Below, one piece after another: positions 1-11,163 of a stretch of DNA of 46,858 nucleotides; the first letter of the stretch is position 1, and each line of letters begins with the position of its first letter. Both the position numbers and the translations under genes were made by a program. Source of the stretch: Lysobacteraceae bacterium (GTDB lineage Bacteria > Pseudomonadota > Gammaproteobacteria > Nitrococcales > AK92); contig JAAYIK010000020.1 in the NCBI GenBank assembly GCA_012523465.1, forward strand, positions 1 through 46,858, read 5' to 3'. Under the pieces are notes generated by a model. The model had not been told where the DNA came from. It made no database searches and saw nothing but the letters and a program-made list of their open reading frames with translations.

Positions 1-398
1 CGCTGTGGCCCGTCACCTTCGGTCTGGCCTGCTGCGCGGTTGAGATGATGCACGCCAGTGCCGCCCGCTACGACCTAGACCGCTACGGCATGTTCTACCG
101 GCCGAGTCCGCGGCAGTCGGATGTCATGATCGTCGCCGGCACCTTGGTCAACAAGATGGCTCCGGCGCTGCGCAAGATCTACGACCAGATGGCCGATCCC
201 AAGTGGGTGATCTCGATGGGCTCGTGCGCCAACGGCGGCGGCTACTACCACTATTCCTATTCCGTGGTCCGCGGGTGCGACCGCATCGTGCCGGTGGACA
301 TCTACGTGCCGGGCTGCCCGCCGACGGCGGAGGCGCTTATCTACGGCATCATGCAGCTGCGCAACAAGATCCGCCAGACCAGCACGATCGCCCGCTGA
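1..398 (+). CDS. nuoB: NADH-quinone oxidoreductase subunit B (partial, 5' end missing)
   Basis: NuoB carries the terminal [4Fe-4S] cluster N2 of complex I, which passes electrons to quinone at the NuoB/NuoD interface on the cytoplasmic side of the inner membrane. The reading frame is open from base 3 and reads [17 protein letters not shown], the family's paired-cysteine motif. Two more cluster cysteines follow in the segments GSCANGGG and [11 protein letters not shown]. The start codon and roughly the first 40 residues lie left of the window, so any ATG inside the visible part (for example base 45) is internal. nuoC begins 13 bases after the stop, as expected for an operon. nuoA should lie just outside the window. 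Confidence 0.97.
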   Translation, partial: LWPVTFGLACCAVEMMHASAARYDLDRYGMFYRPSPRQSDVMIVAGTLVNKMAPALRKIYDQMADPKWVISMGSCANGGGYYHYSYSVVRGCDRIVPVDIYVPGCPPTAEALIYGIMQLRNKIRQTSTIAR

Positions 399-411
399 TG
401 GAGACACCTTC

Positions 412-1158
412 ATGGCACACAGACTAGAAGCTCTGGAGCAGCGTGTCCGCGAAGTGCTCGGCGACAAGATCGTCGACTTCAAGCAGGCGCTGGGCGAGAT
501 CACCATCGAGCTGCGGCCTGAGGACCTGCTCGAGTGCATGACCGCGCTGCGCGACGAGGATGGCCTGCGCTTCAACCAGTTGATCGACCTCTGCGGCGTC
601 GACTACGCCGCCTACGGCGATGACGAGTGGATCACCAACGAGGCCAGCTGGACTGGCTTTAGCCGCGGCGTCGACGGCGTCACCATGGGCCGCATGGGCA
701 TTACCGGCATCTACGGGGTGCACGAGATTAAGTCCAACACGGGCCGCCGCTTTGCCGTGGTCTATCATCTGCTGTCCGTGGAGTTGAACCAGCGACTGCG
801 GGTGAAGGTGTTTGCCGGCGACGATGCGTTCCCCGTGGTGCCGTCGGTGGTCAATGTCTGGAATTCGGCCAACTGGTACGAGCGGGAAGCCTTCGACCTG
901 TTCGGCATTGTGTTCGAAGGGCATCCTGACCTGCGTCGCATCCTTACCGACTACGGCTTCGTCGGTCATCCCTTCCGCAAGGATTTCCCGTTGATCGGCC
1001 ACGTCGAGATGCGCTATGACCCGGAGCGCGGCCGCGTTGTCTACGAGCCGGTGAGCATTGAGCCGCGCGTGCTGGTGCCGCGCGTGATCCGCCAAGACAA
1101 CCGTTATGTCGGCCACTCTTATGGTGCCGCTCGTGAGCATGCCGGAGAGCGTAACTGA
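412..1158 (+). CDS. nuoC: NADH-quinone oxidoreductase subunit C
   Basis: This is a hydrophilic subunit of the complex I connecting arm (30-kDa subunit family). The 248-residue product has the signature [20 protein letters not shown] followed by [19 protein letters not shown] near residues 155-195, which is diagnostic of the family. The ATG at 412 follows nuoB by 13 bases. The stop overlaps the nuoD start in the pattern TGATG (1156-1160), which suggests translational coupling. In Escherichia coli and Pseudomonas this protein is fused to NuoD; here the two are separate genes, as in many other proteobacteria. Confidence 0.96.
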   Translation: MAHRLEALEQRVREVLGDKIVDFKQALGEITIELRPEDLLECMTALRDEDGLRFNQLIDLCGVDYAAYGDDEWITNEASWTGFSRGVDGVTMGRMGITGIYGVHEIKSNTGRRFAVVYHLLSVELNQRLRVKVFAGDDAFPVVPSVVNVWNSANWYEREAFDLFGIVFEGHPDLRRILTDYGFVGHPFRKDFPLIGHVEMRYDPERGRVVYEPVSIEPRVLVPRVIRQDNRYVGHSYGAAREHAGERN

Positions 1159-2411
1159 TGTCTGAATATCGCTCGTACACCATGAACTTCGGGCCGCAGC
1201 ACCCCTCGGCGCACGGGGTGCTGCGCCTCGTCCTGGAGATGGAAGGCGAGACGGTGCTGCGCGCCGACCCGCACATCGGCCTGCTGCATCGCGCGACCGA
1301 GAAGCTGGCCGAGAGCAAGCCCTACAACCACAGCATCGGCTACATGGACCGGCTCGATTACGTCTCCATGATGTGCAATGAGCACGGCTATGTGCGGGCG
1401 ATCGAGCAGCTGCTGGGCATCGAGCCGCCGATCCGAGCGCAGTACATCCGGGTGATGTTCGACGAGATCACCCGCATTCTCAACCACCTTATGTGGCTGG
1501 GCGCCCATGCCCTGGACATTGGCGCCATGGCGGTATTCCTGTACTGCTTCCGCGAGCGCGAGATGCTGATGGACGTCTACGAGGCGGTATCGGGGGCGCG
1601 CATGCATGCCACCTACTACCGTCCGGGCGGCGTCTACCGCGATCTGCCGGATCGCATGCCGCAGTACGAGCCTTCCAAGTACCGCAGCGAGAAGGACCTC
1701 AAGATCCTCAACGAGTGGCGCCAAGGCTCGCTGCTCGATTACCTAGAGGCCTTCTGCGAGCACTTCGCGAAGATGGTCGATGAGTACGAGACGCTGCTCA
1801 CCGACAACCGGATCTGGAAGCAGCGTCTGGTGGACATCGGCGTCGTTAGCCCCGAGCGGGCGCTGCAGCTGGGCTTCACCGGTCCCATGCTGCGCGGCTC
1901 GGGTTTCGCTTGGGACCTGCGCAAGAAGCAGCCCTATGCCGTCTATGACCGGCTGGAGTTCGATATCCCGGTCGGCACCAATGGTGACTGCTACGACCGT
2001 TACCTGGTGCGGGTGGAGGAGATGCGCCAGTCCAACCGCATCATCCGCCAGTGCATCGACTGGCTGCGCAAGAATCCGGGACCGGTCATGCCCGAGGACA
2101 GCAAGGTCGCGCCGCCGCCGCGGGAACGCATGAAAGACGACATGGAGTCGTTAATCCACCACTTTAAGCTGTTCACCGAAGGCTACTGCGTGCCGGAAGG
2201 CGAGACCTACGCCGCGGTGGAGGCGCCCAAGGGCGAGTTTGGGGTCTACATCATCTCCGACGGCGCCAACAAGCCTTACCGGGTCAAGATCCGGGCGCCC
2301 GGCTTCGCCCATTTGCAGGCGCTGGACGAGATGGCGCGCGGGCACATGCTGGCCGACCTGGTCGCCATCATCGGCACCCAGGACATCGTTTTCGGGGAGA
2401 TCGACCGTTGA
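1158..2411 (+). CDS. nuoD: NADH-quinone oxidoreductase subunit D
   Basis: This is the 49-kDa subunit of complex I, which forms the quinone-binding pocket together with NuoB. The 417-residue protein starts with [18 protein letters not shown], the conserved N-terminal motif whose His participates in quinone binding. It continues with the family stretches [14 protein letters not shown] and [17 protein letters not shown] and ends in [12 protein letters not shown], the usual C terminus. Length is normal for a stand-alone NuoD. The start overlaps nuoC and the stop overlaps the nuoE start, so the gene is tightly packed in the operon. Confidence 0.97.
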   Translation: MSEYRSYTMNFGPQHPSAHGVLRLVLEMEGETVLRADPHIGLLHRATEKLAESKPYNHSIGYMDRLDYVSMMCNEHGYVRAIEQLLGIEPPIRAQYIRVMFDEITRILNHLMWLGAHALDIGAMAVFLYCFREREMLMDVYEAVSGARMHATYYRPGGVYRDLPDRMPQYEPSKYRSEKDLKILNEWRQGSLLDYLEAFCEHFAKMVDEYETLLTDNRIWKQRLVDIGVVSPERALQLGFTGPMLRGSGFAWDLRKKQPYAVYDRLEFDIPVGTNGDCYDRYLVRVEEMRQSNRIIRQCIDWLRKNPGPVMPEDSKVAPPPRERMKDDMESLIHHFKLFTEGYCVPEGETYAAVEAPKGEFGVYIISDGANKPYRVKIRAPGFAHLQALDEMARGHMLADLVAIIGTQDIVFGEIDR

Positions 2412-2914
2412 CACGCGAAAGCCACGCCGCAGACGAAATTCTGACGCCCGAGATGCGGGCGGAAATCGACCGCTGGATCGCCAAGTATCCGCCGGACCGC
2501 AAGCAGTCGGCCGTGCTGCCGGCGTTGCACATCTGCCAGGACAGCAATGGCGGCTGGCTCAAGCGGGAGCACCTGGACGCCGTCGCTGACTATCTGGGCA
2601 TGCCGCGGGTGCAGGTCTACGAGGTGGCCAACTTCTACGGCAACTTCTTCCTGGAGCCGGTTGGGCGGCACAAGATCAACATCTGCAACAACATCTCCTG
2701 CATGCTGCGCGGCGCCGACGAGCTGATCGCCTACATTGAGAAGAAGCTCGGCATTCGCCGCGGCGAGACCACCCCCGATGGGCGGATCACGCTGGTCATG
2801 GAGGAAGAGTGCCTGGCCGCTTGCGTGGGTGCGCCCATGATGTTGGTGGACGGTAAGTACTACACGGATCTGACCCCCGAGAAGGTGGACGAGATCCTGG
2901 ACAGCTTGGAGTGA
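2408..2914 (+). CDS. nuoE: NADH-quinone oxidoreductase subunit E
   Basis: This is the 24-kDa thioredoxin-fold subunit of the NADH-oxidising module and carries a [2Fe-2S] cluster. The 168-residue product has the four ligands in the expected pattern: two in [12 protein letters not shown] and two in [15 protein letters not shown] chose the TTG at 2408, which overlaps the nuoD stop (TTGA) and has the strong ribosome-binding sequence GGGGAG about eight bases upstream. The first in-frame ATG, near 2453, would remove the start of the conserved N-terminal helix. nuoF follows directly. Confidence 0.95.
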   Translation: MTRESHAADEILTPEMRAEIDRWIAKYPPDRKQSAVLPALHICQDSNGGWLKREHLDAVADYLGMPRVQVYEVANFYGNFFLEPVGRHKINICNNISCMLRGADELIAYIEKKLGIRRGETTPDGRITLVMEEECLAACVGAPMMLVDGKYYTDLTPEKVDEILDSLE

Positions 2915-2916
2915 GC

Positions 2917-4209
2917 ATGGCGAACGAGGTCTGTTTCGCGACCCTGCAGTTCGACCAGCCTTGGACCCTGGAGAACTACCTCAAGGTTGGCGGGTACCAG
3001 GCGTGGCGCAAAATCCTCACGGAGAAGACCCCGCCCGAGGAGATTGTCGATACGCTTAAAAAAGCTGCCCTGCGTGGCCGTGGTGGCGCCGGGTTCCCCA
3101 CCGGCATGAAGTGGTCCTTCATGCCGCGCTCGGTACCCGGGCAGAAATACATCGTCTGTAACTCTGACGAGTCGGAGCCCGGCACCTGCAAGGACCGCGA
3201 CATTCTGCGCTTCAACCCGCACGCGCTGATCGAGGGCATGGCCATCGCCGGCTACGCTATCGGCGCTACCGTCGGCTACAACTACATGCGCGGCGAGTTT
3301 CGCCATGAAGTCTTCGAGCGGGTGGAGCAGGCGCTGCGAGAGGCCTATGACGCCGGACTGCTCGGCAAGAATATCCTCGGCAGCGGCGTCGACTTCGACC
3401 TCTACAACCACATCGGCGCAGGTGCATACATCTGCGGCGAGGAGAGCGCGCTGCTGGAGTCGCTGGAGGGCAAGAAGGGATTTCCCCGCTTCAAGCCGCC
3501 GTTCCCGGCCCAGGTCGGTCTCTACGGCAAGCCGACCACCATCAACAACACCGAGTCGCTGGCCTCGGTGCCGGCTATCATCCGCAACGGCGCCGACTGG
3601 TTCCTTTCGCTTGGCAAACCCAATAACGGCGGTCAGAAGATCTTCTCGGTGTCCGGTCACGTCGAGAAGCCGGGTAACTACGAGATCCCGCTTGGCACAC
3701 CGTTCCCCGAGCTGCTTAAGCTGGCTGGCGGGGTGTGGAAGGGGCGCGAGCTCAAGGCCGTCATTCCCGGCGGCTCGTCCATGCCGGTGCTGCCGGCCGA
3801 CATCATCATGCAATGCACCATGGATTACGACTCCCTGGCGCAGGCCGGTTCGGGGCTTGGCTCGGCGGCGGTGATCGTCATGGATGAGACCACCGACATG
3901 GTCAAGGCCCTGCTGCGGATCTCCCGCTTCTACTACATGGAATCCTGTGGCCAGTGCACGCCCTGCCGTGAGGGCACCGGCTGGATGTATCGGGTGATCA
4001 AGCGCATCGTTGAGGGCAAGGGTCGGCCCGAGGACATCGAACTGCTGGAGTCGGCTGCCGGGCAGATCGCCGGCCATACCATTTGTGCCTTCGGCGAAGC
4101 CGCAGCCTGGCCTGTGCAGAGCTTCCTCAAGCATTTCAAGCACGAGTTCATCTACTACATCGAGCACAAGCGTTCGATGGTGGAGGCTGACGCCGGAGCT
4201 GTGGCATGA
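2917..4209 (+). CDS. nuoF: NADH-quinone oxidoreductase subunit F (NADH-binding)
   Basis: NuoF is the 51-kDa flavoprotein that binds NADH and FMN and holds cluster N3. The glycine-rich nucleotide-binding motif [13 protein letters not shown] lies at about residues 54-66. The [4Fe-4S] ligands sit in [14 protein letters not shown] (C344, C347, C350), with the fourth near residue 390 in TICAFGEA. The ATG at 2917 is preferred because GGAG at 2908-2911 gives a good spacing. A GTG at 2911 in the same frame would add two residues and cannot be excluded. The stop overlaps the nuoG start as ATGA. Confidence 0.97.
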   Translation: MANEVCFATLQFDQPWTLENYLKVGGYQAWRKILTEKTPPEEIVDTLKKAALRGRGGAGFPTGMKWSFMPRSVPGQKYIVCNSDESEPGTCKDRDILRFNPHALIEGMAIAGYAIGATVGYNYMRGEFRHEVFERVEQALREAYDAGLLGKNILGSGVDFDLYNHIGAGAYICGEESALLESLEGKKGFPRFKPPFPAQVGLYGKPTTINNTESLASVPAIIRNGADWFLSLGKPNNGGQKIFSVSGHVEKPGNYEIPLGTPFPELLKLAGGVWKGRELKAVIPGGSSMPVLPADIIMQCTMDYDSLAQAGSGLGSAAVIVMDETTDMVKALLRISRFYYMESCGQCTPCREGTGWMYRVIKRIVEGKGRPEDIELLESAAGQIAGHTICAFGEAAAWPVQSFLKHFKHEFIYYIEHKRSMVEADAGAVA

Positions 4210-6596
4210 CTGCAGACGTTAAGCAAACAGAACTGGTCACGATCACCGTCGATGGCGTCGAGATGCAGGTGCCCAAGGGCTCCATGGTGATCGAGGCCAC
4301 CGACGCGGCGCGCATTGATGTGCCCCGTTTCTGCTATCACAAGAAGCTTTCCATTGTTGCCAGCTGCCGCATGTGCCTGGTCGAGGTGGAGCAGGGCGGC
4401 CGCCCGGCGCCCAAGCCGCTGCCGGCTTGCGCGACCCCGGTGGCGGACGGCATGAAGGTCTATACCAGCTCCCCCAAAGCCATCGCCGCGCAGCGAGGCG
4501 TGATGGAGTTCCTGCTGATCAACCATCCGCTGGATTGCCCGGTATGTGATCAGGGCGGCGAGTGTGAGCTGCAGGACCTGGCGCTGGGCTACGGTCGCAG
4601 CGTTTCGCGCTTCAGCGAGCGCAAGCGGGTGTTCGAGGATGAGGACCTCGGTCCGCTAATCGCCACTGCCATGACCCGTTGCATCCACTGCACCCGCTGC
4701 GTGCGTTTCCTGCACGAAATTGGCGGTCAGCGCGAGCTGGGCGCGGTGGGCCGGGGCGAGCACACCAAGATCACCACCTACATCGAGGGCGGGGTGCACT
4801 CGGAGTTGTCCGGCAACATCATCGACCTGTGTCCGGTCGGCGCCCTCACCGACAAGCCCTATCAGTTCTCGGCTAGGGCCTGGGAGCTGCTGGCGCGACC
4901 GACCATCTCTCCGCACGACGCGGTCGGCACCAACCTCAGCGCCCACTATCTGCGCGGCAAGATCAAGCGGGTAGTGCCGCGCGAGAACGAAGAAATCAAC
5001 GAGTGCTGGATTGCCGACCGCGACCGCTTCGGGTTTTACGGCATCTACAGCGAGCAGCGCCTGAACCGGCCCATGATCAAGCAGGATGGCCAGTGGCGTG
5101 AGGTCGACTGGGAGACCGCGCTCACCACCGCGGCCGAGGCGCTGCGCAAGATCACCAGCGATTCCCCTGAACAGCTGGGCGCCCTGGTGTCGCCCAATGC
5201 GACCACCGAGGAAATGTACCTGCTGGGCAAGCTGGTGCGCGGCCTGGGCAGCCGCAACATCGACCACCGCTTGCGCCAGGGCGATTTCTCCGACCAGGCC
5301 GCGCTGGGCTCGTACCCGTATCTGGGCCGGCCCATCGCCGAGCTGGAGCGGCTGCAGGCGGCGCTGCTGATCGGCGCCGATCTGCGGGCCCAGGCGCCGC
5401 TGCTTAACCTGCGCCTGCGCAAGGCCAGCCTGCGCGGCGGCAGCATCCATTACCTCAACCCGCTGCGGCTCGATCTCAACTTCCGTGCCGAGCAGCATGT
5501 GGTGCCCGCTCCCACCATGCCGACCGAGCTGGCCTTGGTCGCCCAGGCGCTGGCCGAACTCAAAGGCGCCAGCCTGCCGGCGGCGGTGGAACAGCTAGCG
5601 GCGGCCGGCACGCGCCAGGATTGGCACAGCGAGGTCGCCAGGCAGTTGGCTGAGAGCGAATCGGCGAGTGTGCTGCTGGGCGCCATCGCGATCGCCCATC
5701 CGGCCGGCGCCAGCCTGCGCGCCCTGGGGACGCTAATCGCTGAGCTGGCCGGGGCCCGCTTCGGCGAGATTTCTGACGGGGCCAACAGCGCCGGCGGCTG
5801 GCTGGCCGGGGCGGTGCCGCACCGCAAGGCCGGCGGCGAGGCCGAGCAGCAACCCGGGCTGCATGCCCGCGCCATGCTGGAGCAGCCGCGCCGCGCCTAC
5901 GTGCTCTACAACGTCGAGCCGGAGTACGACTGCTGGGATCCGGCGGCGGCCAGCGCTGCTATGGACAGCGCCGAGTTCGTGCTGGCTTTCACTCCCTTCG
6001 TCACCGAGCGGATGCGCGCCTATGCCGACGTGCTGCTGCCGGTCGGCACTTTTGCCGAGACCGCCGGCACCTTTGTCAACCTCGAAGGCCGCTGGCAGAG
6101 CTTCGGCGGTGTGGCGGCGCCGGTGGGCGAGGCCCGTCCAGGCTGGCGGGTGCTGCGGGTGTTGGGCAATCTGTTGGGACTGCCCGGCTTCGAGCACGAG
6201 TCGGCCGAAGAAGTGCACGCCGAAGTGCGGCAGCTGGTCGGCGACTATCAGCCGGCCAAGGCGCTGTCGCTGCAAGCAGCGGCGACGGCCGGCAGCGGTC
6301 TCTACCGCGTGGCCTCGGTGCCGATTTATGCCGGCGATGCCGTGGTGCGGCGGTCCACGCCACTGCAGCAGACGTCGCACGCCAAGCCGGCCGCCCTTCA
6401 CATCAACAGTGCTGATGCGGCCGCCATTGGCTTGAACGACGGCGAGCAGGCGCTGGTGCGTCAGTCCGGCGAGGTCCGGCTCACGGTGAAGATCGACGAC
6501 GGAGTTCCGGCCGGAACGGTCTGGATTCCCTCCGCTCTGTCAGAAAGCGCCGCTCTGGGTCCCATGTTCGGCGAAGTGACGGTGGCGCGGGCGTAA
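4206..6596 (+). CDS. nuoG: NADH-quinone oxidoreductase subunit G
   Basis: This is the 75-kDa subunit carrying the electron wire of the peripheral arm. Reading from the N terminus I see a [2Fe-2S] site (C43, C54, C57, C75), a His-Cys3 [4Fe-4S] site (H107, C111, C114, C120) and a further [4Fe-4S] site starting C159, C162, C165 with a late ligand in DLCPVGAL. A long molybdopterin-oxidoreductase-like domain follows, which is structural in complex I. At 796 residues it is shorter than the E. coli protein (about 900) but within the family range. The ATG at 4206 overlaps the nuoF stop. Confidence 0.96.
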   Translation: MTADVKQTELVTITVDGVEMQVPKGSMVIEATDAARIDVPRFCYHKKLSIVASCRMCLVEVEQGGRPAPKPLPACATPVADGMKVYTSSPKAIAAQRGVMEFLLINHPLDCPVCDQGGECELQDLALGYGRSVSRFSERKRVFEDEDLGPLIATAMTRCIHCTRCVRFLHEIGGQRELGAVGRGEHTKITTYIEGGVHSELSGNIIDLCPVGALTDKPYQFSARAWELLARPTISPHDAVGTNLSAHYLRGKIKRVVPRENEEINECWIADRDRFGFYGIYSEQRLNRPMIKQDGQWREVDWETALTTAAEALRKITSDSPEQLGALVSPNATTEEMYLLGKLVRGLGSRNIDHRLRQGDFSDQAALGSYPYLGRPIAELERLQAALLIGADLRAQAPLLNLRLRKASLRGGSIHYLNPLRLDLNFRAEQHVVPAPTMPTELALVAQALAELKGASLPAAVEQLAAAGTRQDWHSEVARQLAESESASVLLGAIAIAHPAGASLRALGTLIAELAGARFGEISDGANSAGGWLAGAVPHRKAGGEAEQQPGLHARAMLEQPRRAYVLYNVEPEYDCWDPAAASAAMDSAEFVLAFTPFVTERMRAYADVLLPVGTFAETAGTFVNLEGRWQSFGGVAAPVGEARPGWRVLRVLGNLLGLPGFEHESAEEVHAEVRQLVGDYQPAKALSLQAAATAGSGLYRVASVPIYAGDAVVRRSTPLQQTSHAKPAALHINSADAAAIGLNDGEQALVRQSGEVRLTVKIDDGVPAGTVWIPSALSESAALGPMFGEVTVARA

Positions 6597-6624
6597 CCGC
6601 CGGGCGCCGGAGGAAGCAACGGGT

Positions 6625-7644
6625 ATGGCCGAAATACAAGAGCTGCTCTGGATCCTGGCGAAGATCCTGGTAATTGTGATTCCGCTGTTCACGGCGGTCG
6701 CCTACATGACCTACGCCGAGCGCAAGGTGGTGGGCTGGGCGCACGTTCGCAAGGGGCCCAACAAGATCGGCATCTGGGGGCTGCTGCAGCCGCTGGCCGA
6801 TGCCGGCAAGCTGGTGATGAAGGAAATCATCATCCCCAGCGCTGCCAATAAAGTCATGTTTCTGCTGGCGCCGGTGCTGTCGCTGGCGCCGGCCCTCGCC
6901 GTGTGGGCGGTCATTCCCTTCGACGAGGGGCTGGTGCTGGCCGACATCAACGTCGGCTTGCTCTATGTGCTCGCCATGACCTCCATGGGGGTCTACGGTG
7001 TTCTAGTCGCCGGCTGGTCCTCCAACTCCAAGTACGCGCTGCTTGGCGCGTTGCGCAGCGCGGCGCAGGTGGTCTCATACGAGATCGCCATGGGCTTCGC
7101 CCTCGTCGGCGTACTGATGGCCGCCGGCAGCCTCAACCTCTCCGACATCGTCCGGGCGCAGGAAGGTCCGTTCTGGCATTGGTACTGGCTGCCGCTGCTG
7201 CCGTTGTTCATGGTGTACTGGATTGCTGGCGTGGCCGAGACTAACCGGTTGCCCTTCGACATGGTCGAGGGCGAGTCGGAGATCGTGGCCGGCTTCCAGG
7301 TCGAGTACTCTGGCATGTCCTTCGCGGTCTTCTTCCTGGCCGAGTACACCAACATGATCCTGGTCGGCGCCATCGCTGCCATCGCCTTCTTGGGCGGCTG
7401 GTATTCGCCGTTCCACGGCATTCCGGTGCTGGGACCGATCTTCGACGTGGTGCCGGGTATCGTCTGGTTCTGCCTGAAGGTCGGCTTCTTCCAGTTCTGC
7501 TACTTCTGGATCCGAGCGTCCTTCCCGCGCTATCGCTACGATCAGATCATGCGGCTGGGCTGGAAGGTGCTGATCCCGGTCACGCTGGTCTGGCTGGTCG
7601 TCGAGTCCGGACTCATCCTGGCGGGCGTGGGCCCGTGGTTCTAA
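6625..7644 (+). CDS. nuoH: NADH-quinone oxidoreductase subunit H
   Basis: NuoH is the inner-membrane subunit joining the peripheral and membrane arms and lining the quinone tunnel. The 339-residue protein is highly hydrophobic with about eight membrane helices. It carries the family signatures [18 protein letters not shown] and [19 protein letters not shown], the latter being the conserved glutamate-rich cytoplasmic loop. The sequence GGAGGAA, about ten bases before the ATG at 6625, supports the start. It lies 28 bases downstream of nuoG and 16 bases before nuoI. Confidence 0.97.
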   Translation: MAEIQELLWILAKILVIVIPLFTAVAYMTYAERKVVGWAHVRKGPNKIGIWGLLQPLADAGKLVMKEIIIPSAANKVMFLLAPVLSLAPALAVWAVIPFDEGLVLADINVGLLYVLAMTSMGVYGVLVAGWSSNSKYALLGALRSAAQVVSYEIAMGFALVGVLMAAGSLNLSDIVRAQEGPFWHWYWLPLLPLFMVYWIAGVAETNRLPFDMVEGESEIVAGFQVEYSGMSFAVFFLAEYTNMILVGAIAAIAFLGGWYSPFHGIPVLGPIFDVVPGIVWFCLKVGFFQFCYFWIRASFPRYRYDQIMRLGWKVLIPVTLVWLVVESGLILAGVGPWF

Positions 7645-7660
7645 CGGATAGGTATCCCCC

Positions 7661-8149
7661 ATGAGAGCGGTTCGCGACTTTATCAACAGTTTCTTCCTGG
7701 TCGAGCTGATCCGCGGCTTGATGCTGACGGGGCGCTACCTGTTCTCGCGGAAATTCACCATCGAGTATCCGGAGGAAAGCGCGCCCAAATCGCCTCGCTT
7801 CCGTGGCCTGCACGCCCTGCGCCGCTATCCTAACGGCGAGGAGCGCTGCATCGCCTGCAAGCTGTGCGAGGCGGTCTGCCCGGCCTTGGCGATCACTATC
7901 GAGTCCGCGCCGCGCGAGGACGGTACGCGCCGCACTACGCGCTACGAGGTCGACCTGTTCAAGTGCATCTACTGTGGCTTCTGCGAGGAGTCCTGCCCGG
8001 TCGACTCCATCGTGCTGACTCGCGTCCATGAGTTTTACATGGAGCGGCGGGGCGAGAACATCATCACCAAGCCGCAGCTACTTGCTCTGGGCGAGAAATA
8101 CGAGGAGCAGATTGCGGCCGATAGGGCGTTGGACGCGCCTTATCGCTAA
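7661..8149 (+). CDS. nuoI: NADH-quinone oxidoreductase subunit I
   Basis: This is an 8-iron ferredoxin-like subunit that holds clusters N6a and N6b and relays electrons towards NuoB. The 162-residue product has two CxxCxxCxxxCP motifs, [12 protein letters not shown] and [13 protein letters not shown], separated by about 39 residues. An amphipathic N-terminal region ([19 protein letters not shown]) precedes them, as usual. Length matches the common 162-163 residues of proteobacterial NuoI. Confidence 0.97.
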   Translation: MRAVRDFINSFFLVELIRGLMLTGRYLFSRKFTIEYPEESAPKSPRFRGLHALRRYPNGEERCIACKLCEAVCPALAITIESAPREDGTRRTTRYEVDLFKCIYCGFCEESCPVDSIVLTRVHEFYMERRGENIITKPQLLALGEKYEEQIAADRALDAPYR

Positions 8150-8185
8150 TGGGCGAACCCACGTGCGGGCAAGGGCGGAATATTC

Positions 8186-8815
8186 ATGCAGCTGACACTC
8201 TTCTACATTTTTGCCGCGGTGCTAGTGTTTGCCGCAACCATGGTGATCACCAGCCGGAACCCGGTGCATTCCGCGATGTTCCTGGTGCTGGCCTTCTTCA
8301 ACGCCGCCGCGCTGTGGCTGATGGCGGAGGCCGAGTTCCTCGGCGTGGTGCTGGTGGTGGTCTACGTCGGCGCCGTGATGGTGCTGTTCCTGTTCGTGGT
8401 CATGATGCTCGACATCAACATCGCCCCGCTGCGGGAGGGCTTCACGCGCTATCTGCCCATCGGTGCGGCGGTGGCCCTGGTGATGCTGGCGCAGATGGTG
8501 ATGGTGCTCAGCTCCGACCACATCCAGCTCATTTCCAGCGAGGCCGCGCCCAGCGGGGTTGCCGACAACACCCGCGCCATCGGTAGCGTGCTGTATACCG
8601 ATTATCTCTATCCGTTCGAGCTCGCCGGCATCGTGCTGCTGGTGGCGATCGTGGCCGCCATCATGCTGACGCTGCGGCGGCGCCCCGGAGTCAAGCGTCA
8701 GAACCCTGCCAAGCAGGTGAGGGTGCGTAAGGCGGATCGGCTGCGGGTGCTGCAGATACCGGCGGAGTCGCGGATCGTTCCCAATGCCGCAGCCCAGGCC
8801 GAGGACAAGAAGTAA
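8186..8815 (+). CDS. nuoJ: NADH-quinone oxidoreductase subunit J
   Basis: NuoJ is a membrane-arm subunit with five expected helices. The stretch [20 protein letters not shown] is the conserved third-helix region that contains the flexible pi-bulge of the family. The polar C-terminal tail (about residues 170-209) is cytoplasmic in character. The ATG at 8186 is preceded by purine-rich AAGGGCGGAA. A 36-base gap separates it from nuoI, and only two bases separate it from nuoK. Confidence 0.95.
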   Translation: MQLTLFYIFAAVLVFAATMVITSRNPVHSAMFLVLAFFNAAALWLMAEAEFLGVVLVVVYVGAVMVLFLFVVMMLDINIAPLREGFTRYLPIGAAVALVMLAQMVMVLSSDHIQLISSEAAPSGVADNTRAIGSVLYTDYLYPFELAGIVLLVAIVAAIMLTLRRRPGVKRQNPAKQVRVRKADRLRVLQIPAESRIVPNAAAQAEDKK

Positions 8816-8817
8816 AG

Positions 8818-9135
8818 ATGGAAGCCATGACGATACAGCTCGAACACTACCTGATCCTGGGCGCGATCGTGTTTTCGCTCGGCGTGGCCGGGATCTTCCT
8901 CAACCGCAAGAACGCCATCATCCTGCTGATGTCGCTGGAGCTCATCCTGCTCGCGGCGAACATCAACTTCATCGGCTTCTCCCGGTTTCTGGGTGACATC
9001 GCCGGCCAGGTATTCGTGTTTTTCGTCCTGACCGTTGCGGCTGCAGAGGCGGCCATCGGTCTGGCCATTCTGGTCGTTCTCTTCCGTAGCCGCGACACCA
9101 TCAACGTCGGCGACCTGGATAGCTTGAAGGGCTGA
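8818..9135 (+). CDS. nuoK: NADH-quinone oxidoreductase subunit K
   Basis: NuoK is a small, MrpC-like membrane subunit with three helices and two buried glutamates essential for proton coupling. They are visible in [16 protein letters not shown] and [12 protein letters not shown]. The ATG at 8818 gives 105 residues. A second in-frame ATG at 8827 gives 102 residues, closer to the usual length, but it has no better ribosome-binding site, so the exact start is uncertain. Confidence 0.95.
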   Translation: MEAMTIQLEHYLILGAIVFSLGVAGIFLNRKNAIILLMSLELILLAANINFIGFSRFLGDIAGQVFVFFVLTVAAAEAAIGLAILVVLFRSRDTINVGDLDSLKG

Positions 9136-9141
9136 CGCACG

Positions 9142-11124
9142 ATGAATCCGAACATTTATCTCTGGATCCCCCTGCTGCCGCTGATCGGCGCGCTGGTCGT
9201 AGGTCTTCCCAGCTGGTTCGGGCGACCGATCCGCCGGCCGCTGGCGCACTGGATCACCATTCTGAGCGTGGCGGTCTCCTGCGCGCTCTCCCTCTACGTG
9301 CTGTATCAGCACTACTGGGGCGGGGCAGAGACCTACAACGGCGCGGTCTACACCTGGGCGGTCGCCGACGGGATCCGGTTCGAAGTCGGCTTCTTGGTGG
9401 ACCGGCTGACCGCCATGATGATGGCGGTGGTCACCTTCGTCTCGCTGATGGTGCACATCTACACCATCGGCTATATGCAGGACGATCCGGGCTACCAGCG
9501 CTTCTTCAGCTACATCGCCCTGTTCACCTTCTCCATGCTGATGCTGGTGATGGCGAACAACTTCATGCAGCTGTTTTTCGGCTGGGAAGCGGTGGGCCTG
9601 GTGTCGTACCTGCTGATCGGCTTCTGGTATCAGCGGCCCACGGCCATCTTCGCCAACCTCAAGGCCTTCCTGGTCAACCGGGTGGGTGACTTCGGCTTCG
9701 TGCTCGGCATTGCGGCTGTGTTGGCCTACTACGGCAGCATCGACTATGCCGAGGTGTTCCAGGCCGCTGCGGCGCAGGATAATGCCGTGATCGCCATCCC
9801 TGGCCTGGGCGAGATGACCGTCGCCACCCTGGTGGGGGTGCTGCTGTTCATCGGCGCCATGGGCAAGTCGGCGCAGGTGCCCCTGCACGTCTGGCTGCCG
9901 GACTCCATGGAAGGCCCGACGCCGATCTCGGCGCTGATCCACGCCGCCACCATGGTCACCGCGGGCATCTTCATGGTCGCGCGGATGTCGCCCATCTATG
10001 AGCTGTCCGACGCCGCACTGAGTCTGGTGATGCTGATCGGCGCCGTCACTGCCTTCTTCATGGGCCTGGTCGGCATCGTCCAGAACGACATCAAGCGGGT
10101 GGTGGCGTACTCTACGTTGTCCCAGCTCGGCTACATGTTCGTCGCCCTGGGCGCATCGGCCTATGCTGCCGGCGTCTTCCACCTGATGACCCACGCCTTC
10201 TTCAAGGCGCTGCTGTTCCTGGGCGCTGGCTCGGTGATCATCGCCATGCATCACGAGCAGGACATGACCAAGATGGGCGGGCTGCGCAAGCACATGCCTA
10301 TCACCCACTGGACCATGCTGATTGCCACCCTGGCCCTGATCGGCACGCCGTTCTTCTCCGGCTTCTATTCCAAGGACGCCATCATCGAGGCGGTGGGTGC
10401 TTCCGACCGCTTCGGCGCCACCATCGCCTACTGGGCGGTGCTGCTGGGCGTGTTCGTGACTTCGCTCTACAGCTTCCGCCTCTACTTCATGGTGTTCTGG
10501 GGCGAGGAGCGGATGGGTCATGAGCTGCGCAAGGATTTGCGGGAGAGCCCGGCGGTGGTGACGGTGCCGCTGATCCTGCTGGCCATTCCGTCGGTCCTGA
10601 TCGGTTGGTTCACCATCGGTCCCATGCTGTTCGGCGACTTCTTCGCCGACTCCATCCGGGTGCTGCCGCAGAACGACGTGCTGGGCCGGATGGGCGAGCA
10701 CTGGACCGGACCGCTTGGCTTCACGCTGCACGGGCTGCTGACGCCCACCTTCTGGCTGGCGCTGGCGGGCGTGATTGTGGCCTGGTTCCTTTATGTGAAG
10801 CAGCCCGGGCTGCCTGAAGTCATCCGGCAGCGGGCGCGCCTGCTGTACACCATCCTGGACAACAAGTACGGCTTCGACGCGCTTTACATCAAGGGGTTTG
10901 CCGGCCTGGGCCGTGGCCTGGGCAATCTGCTCTGGCGGGTCGGCGATGCCGGGCTGATCGACGGCGTGCTGGTCAACGGCACCGCGCGGACCATAGGCCG
11001 GGTGGCCGCAGCCATTCGCGGTTCGCAGTCGGGTTACCTGTACCACTATGCGTTCGCCATGATCATCGGCCTGCTGTTGCTGCTGACCTATTTCATCGGC
11101 ACCTGGCAGGGATGGTTCGCGTAA
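9142..11124 (+). CDS. nuoL: NADH-quinone oxidoreductase subunit L (antiporter-like)
   Basis: This is the distal proton-pumping subunit of the complex I membrane arm, related to Mrp antiporters. The 660-residue protein has the key helix-5 glutamate in FFGWEAVGLVSYLLIGFW and the proton-channel lysine region GAMGKSAQVPLHVWLPDSM followed by EGPTPISALIHAATMV. The C-terminal part contains the long lateral-helix region and a last membrane segment (FAMIIGLLLLLTYFIG). The start is six bases after the nuoK stop. Confidence 0.97.
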   Translation: MNPNIYLWIPLLPLIGALVVGLPSWFGRPIRRPLAHWITILSVAVSCALSLYVLYQHYWGGAETYNGAVYTWAVADGIRFEVGFLVDRLTAMMMAVVTFVSLMVHIYTIGYMQDDPGYQRFFSYIALFTFSMLMLVMANNFMQLFFGWEAVGLVSYLLIGFWYQRPTAIFANLKAFLVNRVGDFGFVLGIAAVLAYYGSIDYAEVFQAAAAQDNAVIAIPGLGEMTVATLVGVLLFIGAMGKSAQVPLHVWLPDSMEGPTPISALIHAATMVTAGIFMVARMSPIYELSDAALSLVMLIGAVTAFFMGLVGIVQNDIKRVVAYSTLSQLGYMFVALGASAYAAGVFHLMTHAFFKALLFLGAGSVIIAMHHEQDMTKMGGLRKHMPITHWTMLIATLALIGTPFFSGFYSKDAIIEAVGASDRFGATIAYWAVLLGVFVTSLYSFRLYFMVFWGEERMGHELRKDLRESPAVVTVPLILLAIPSVLIGWFTIGPMLFGDFFADSIRVLPQNDVLGRMGEHWTGPLGFTLHGLLTPTFWLALAGVIVAWFLYVKQPGLPEVIRQRARLLYTILDNKYGFDALYIKGFAGLGRGLGNLLWRVGDAGLIDGVLVNGTARTIGRVAAAIRGSQSGYLYHYAFAMIIGLLLLLTYFIGTWQGWFA

Positions 11125-11163
11125 GGCGCGACCGCTCGGACACGCAGTTGGGGAAAATAACGA

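Noticed and set aside
8698..11046. A 782-codon open frame on the - strand opposite nuoJ-nuoL
   Set aside because: It is the antisense of three certain complex I genes. The translation is rich in His, Gln, Asp and Arg with no domain, a typical high-GC shadow frame.
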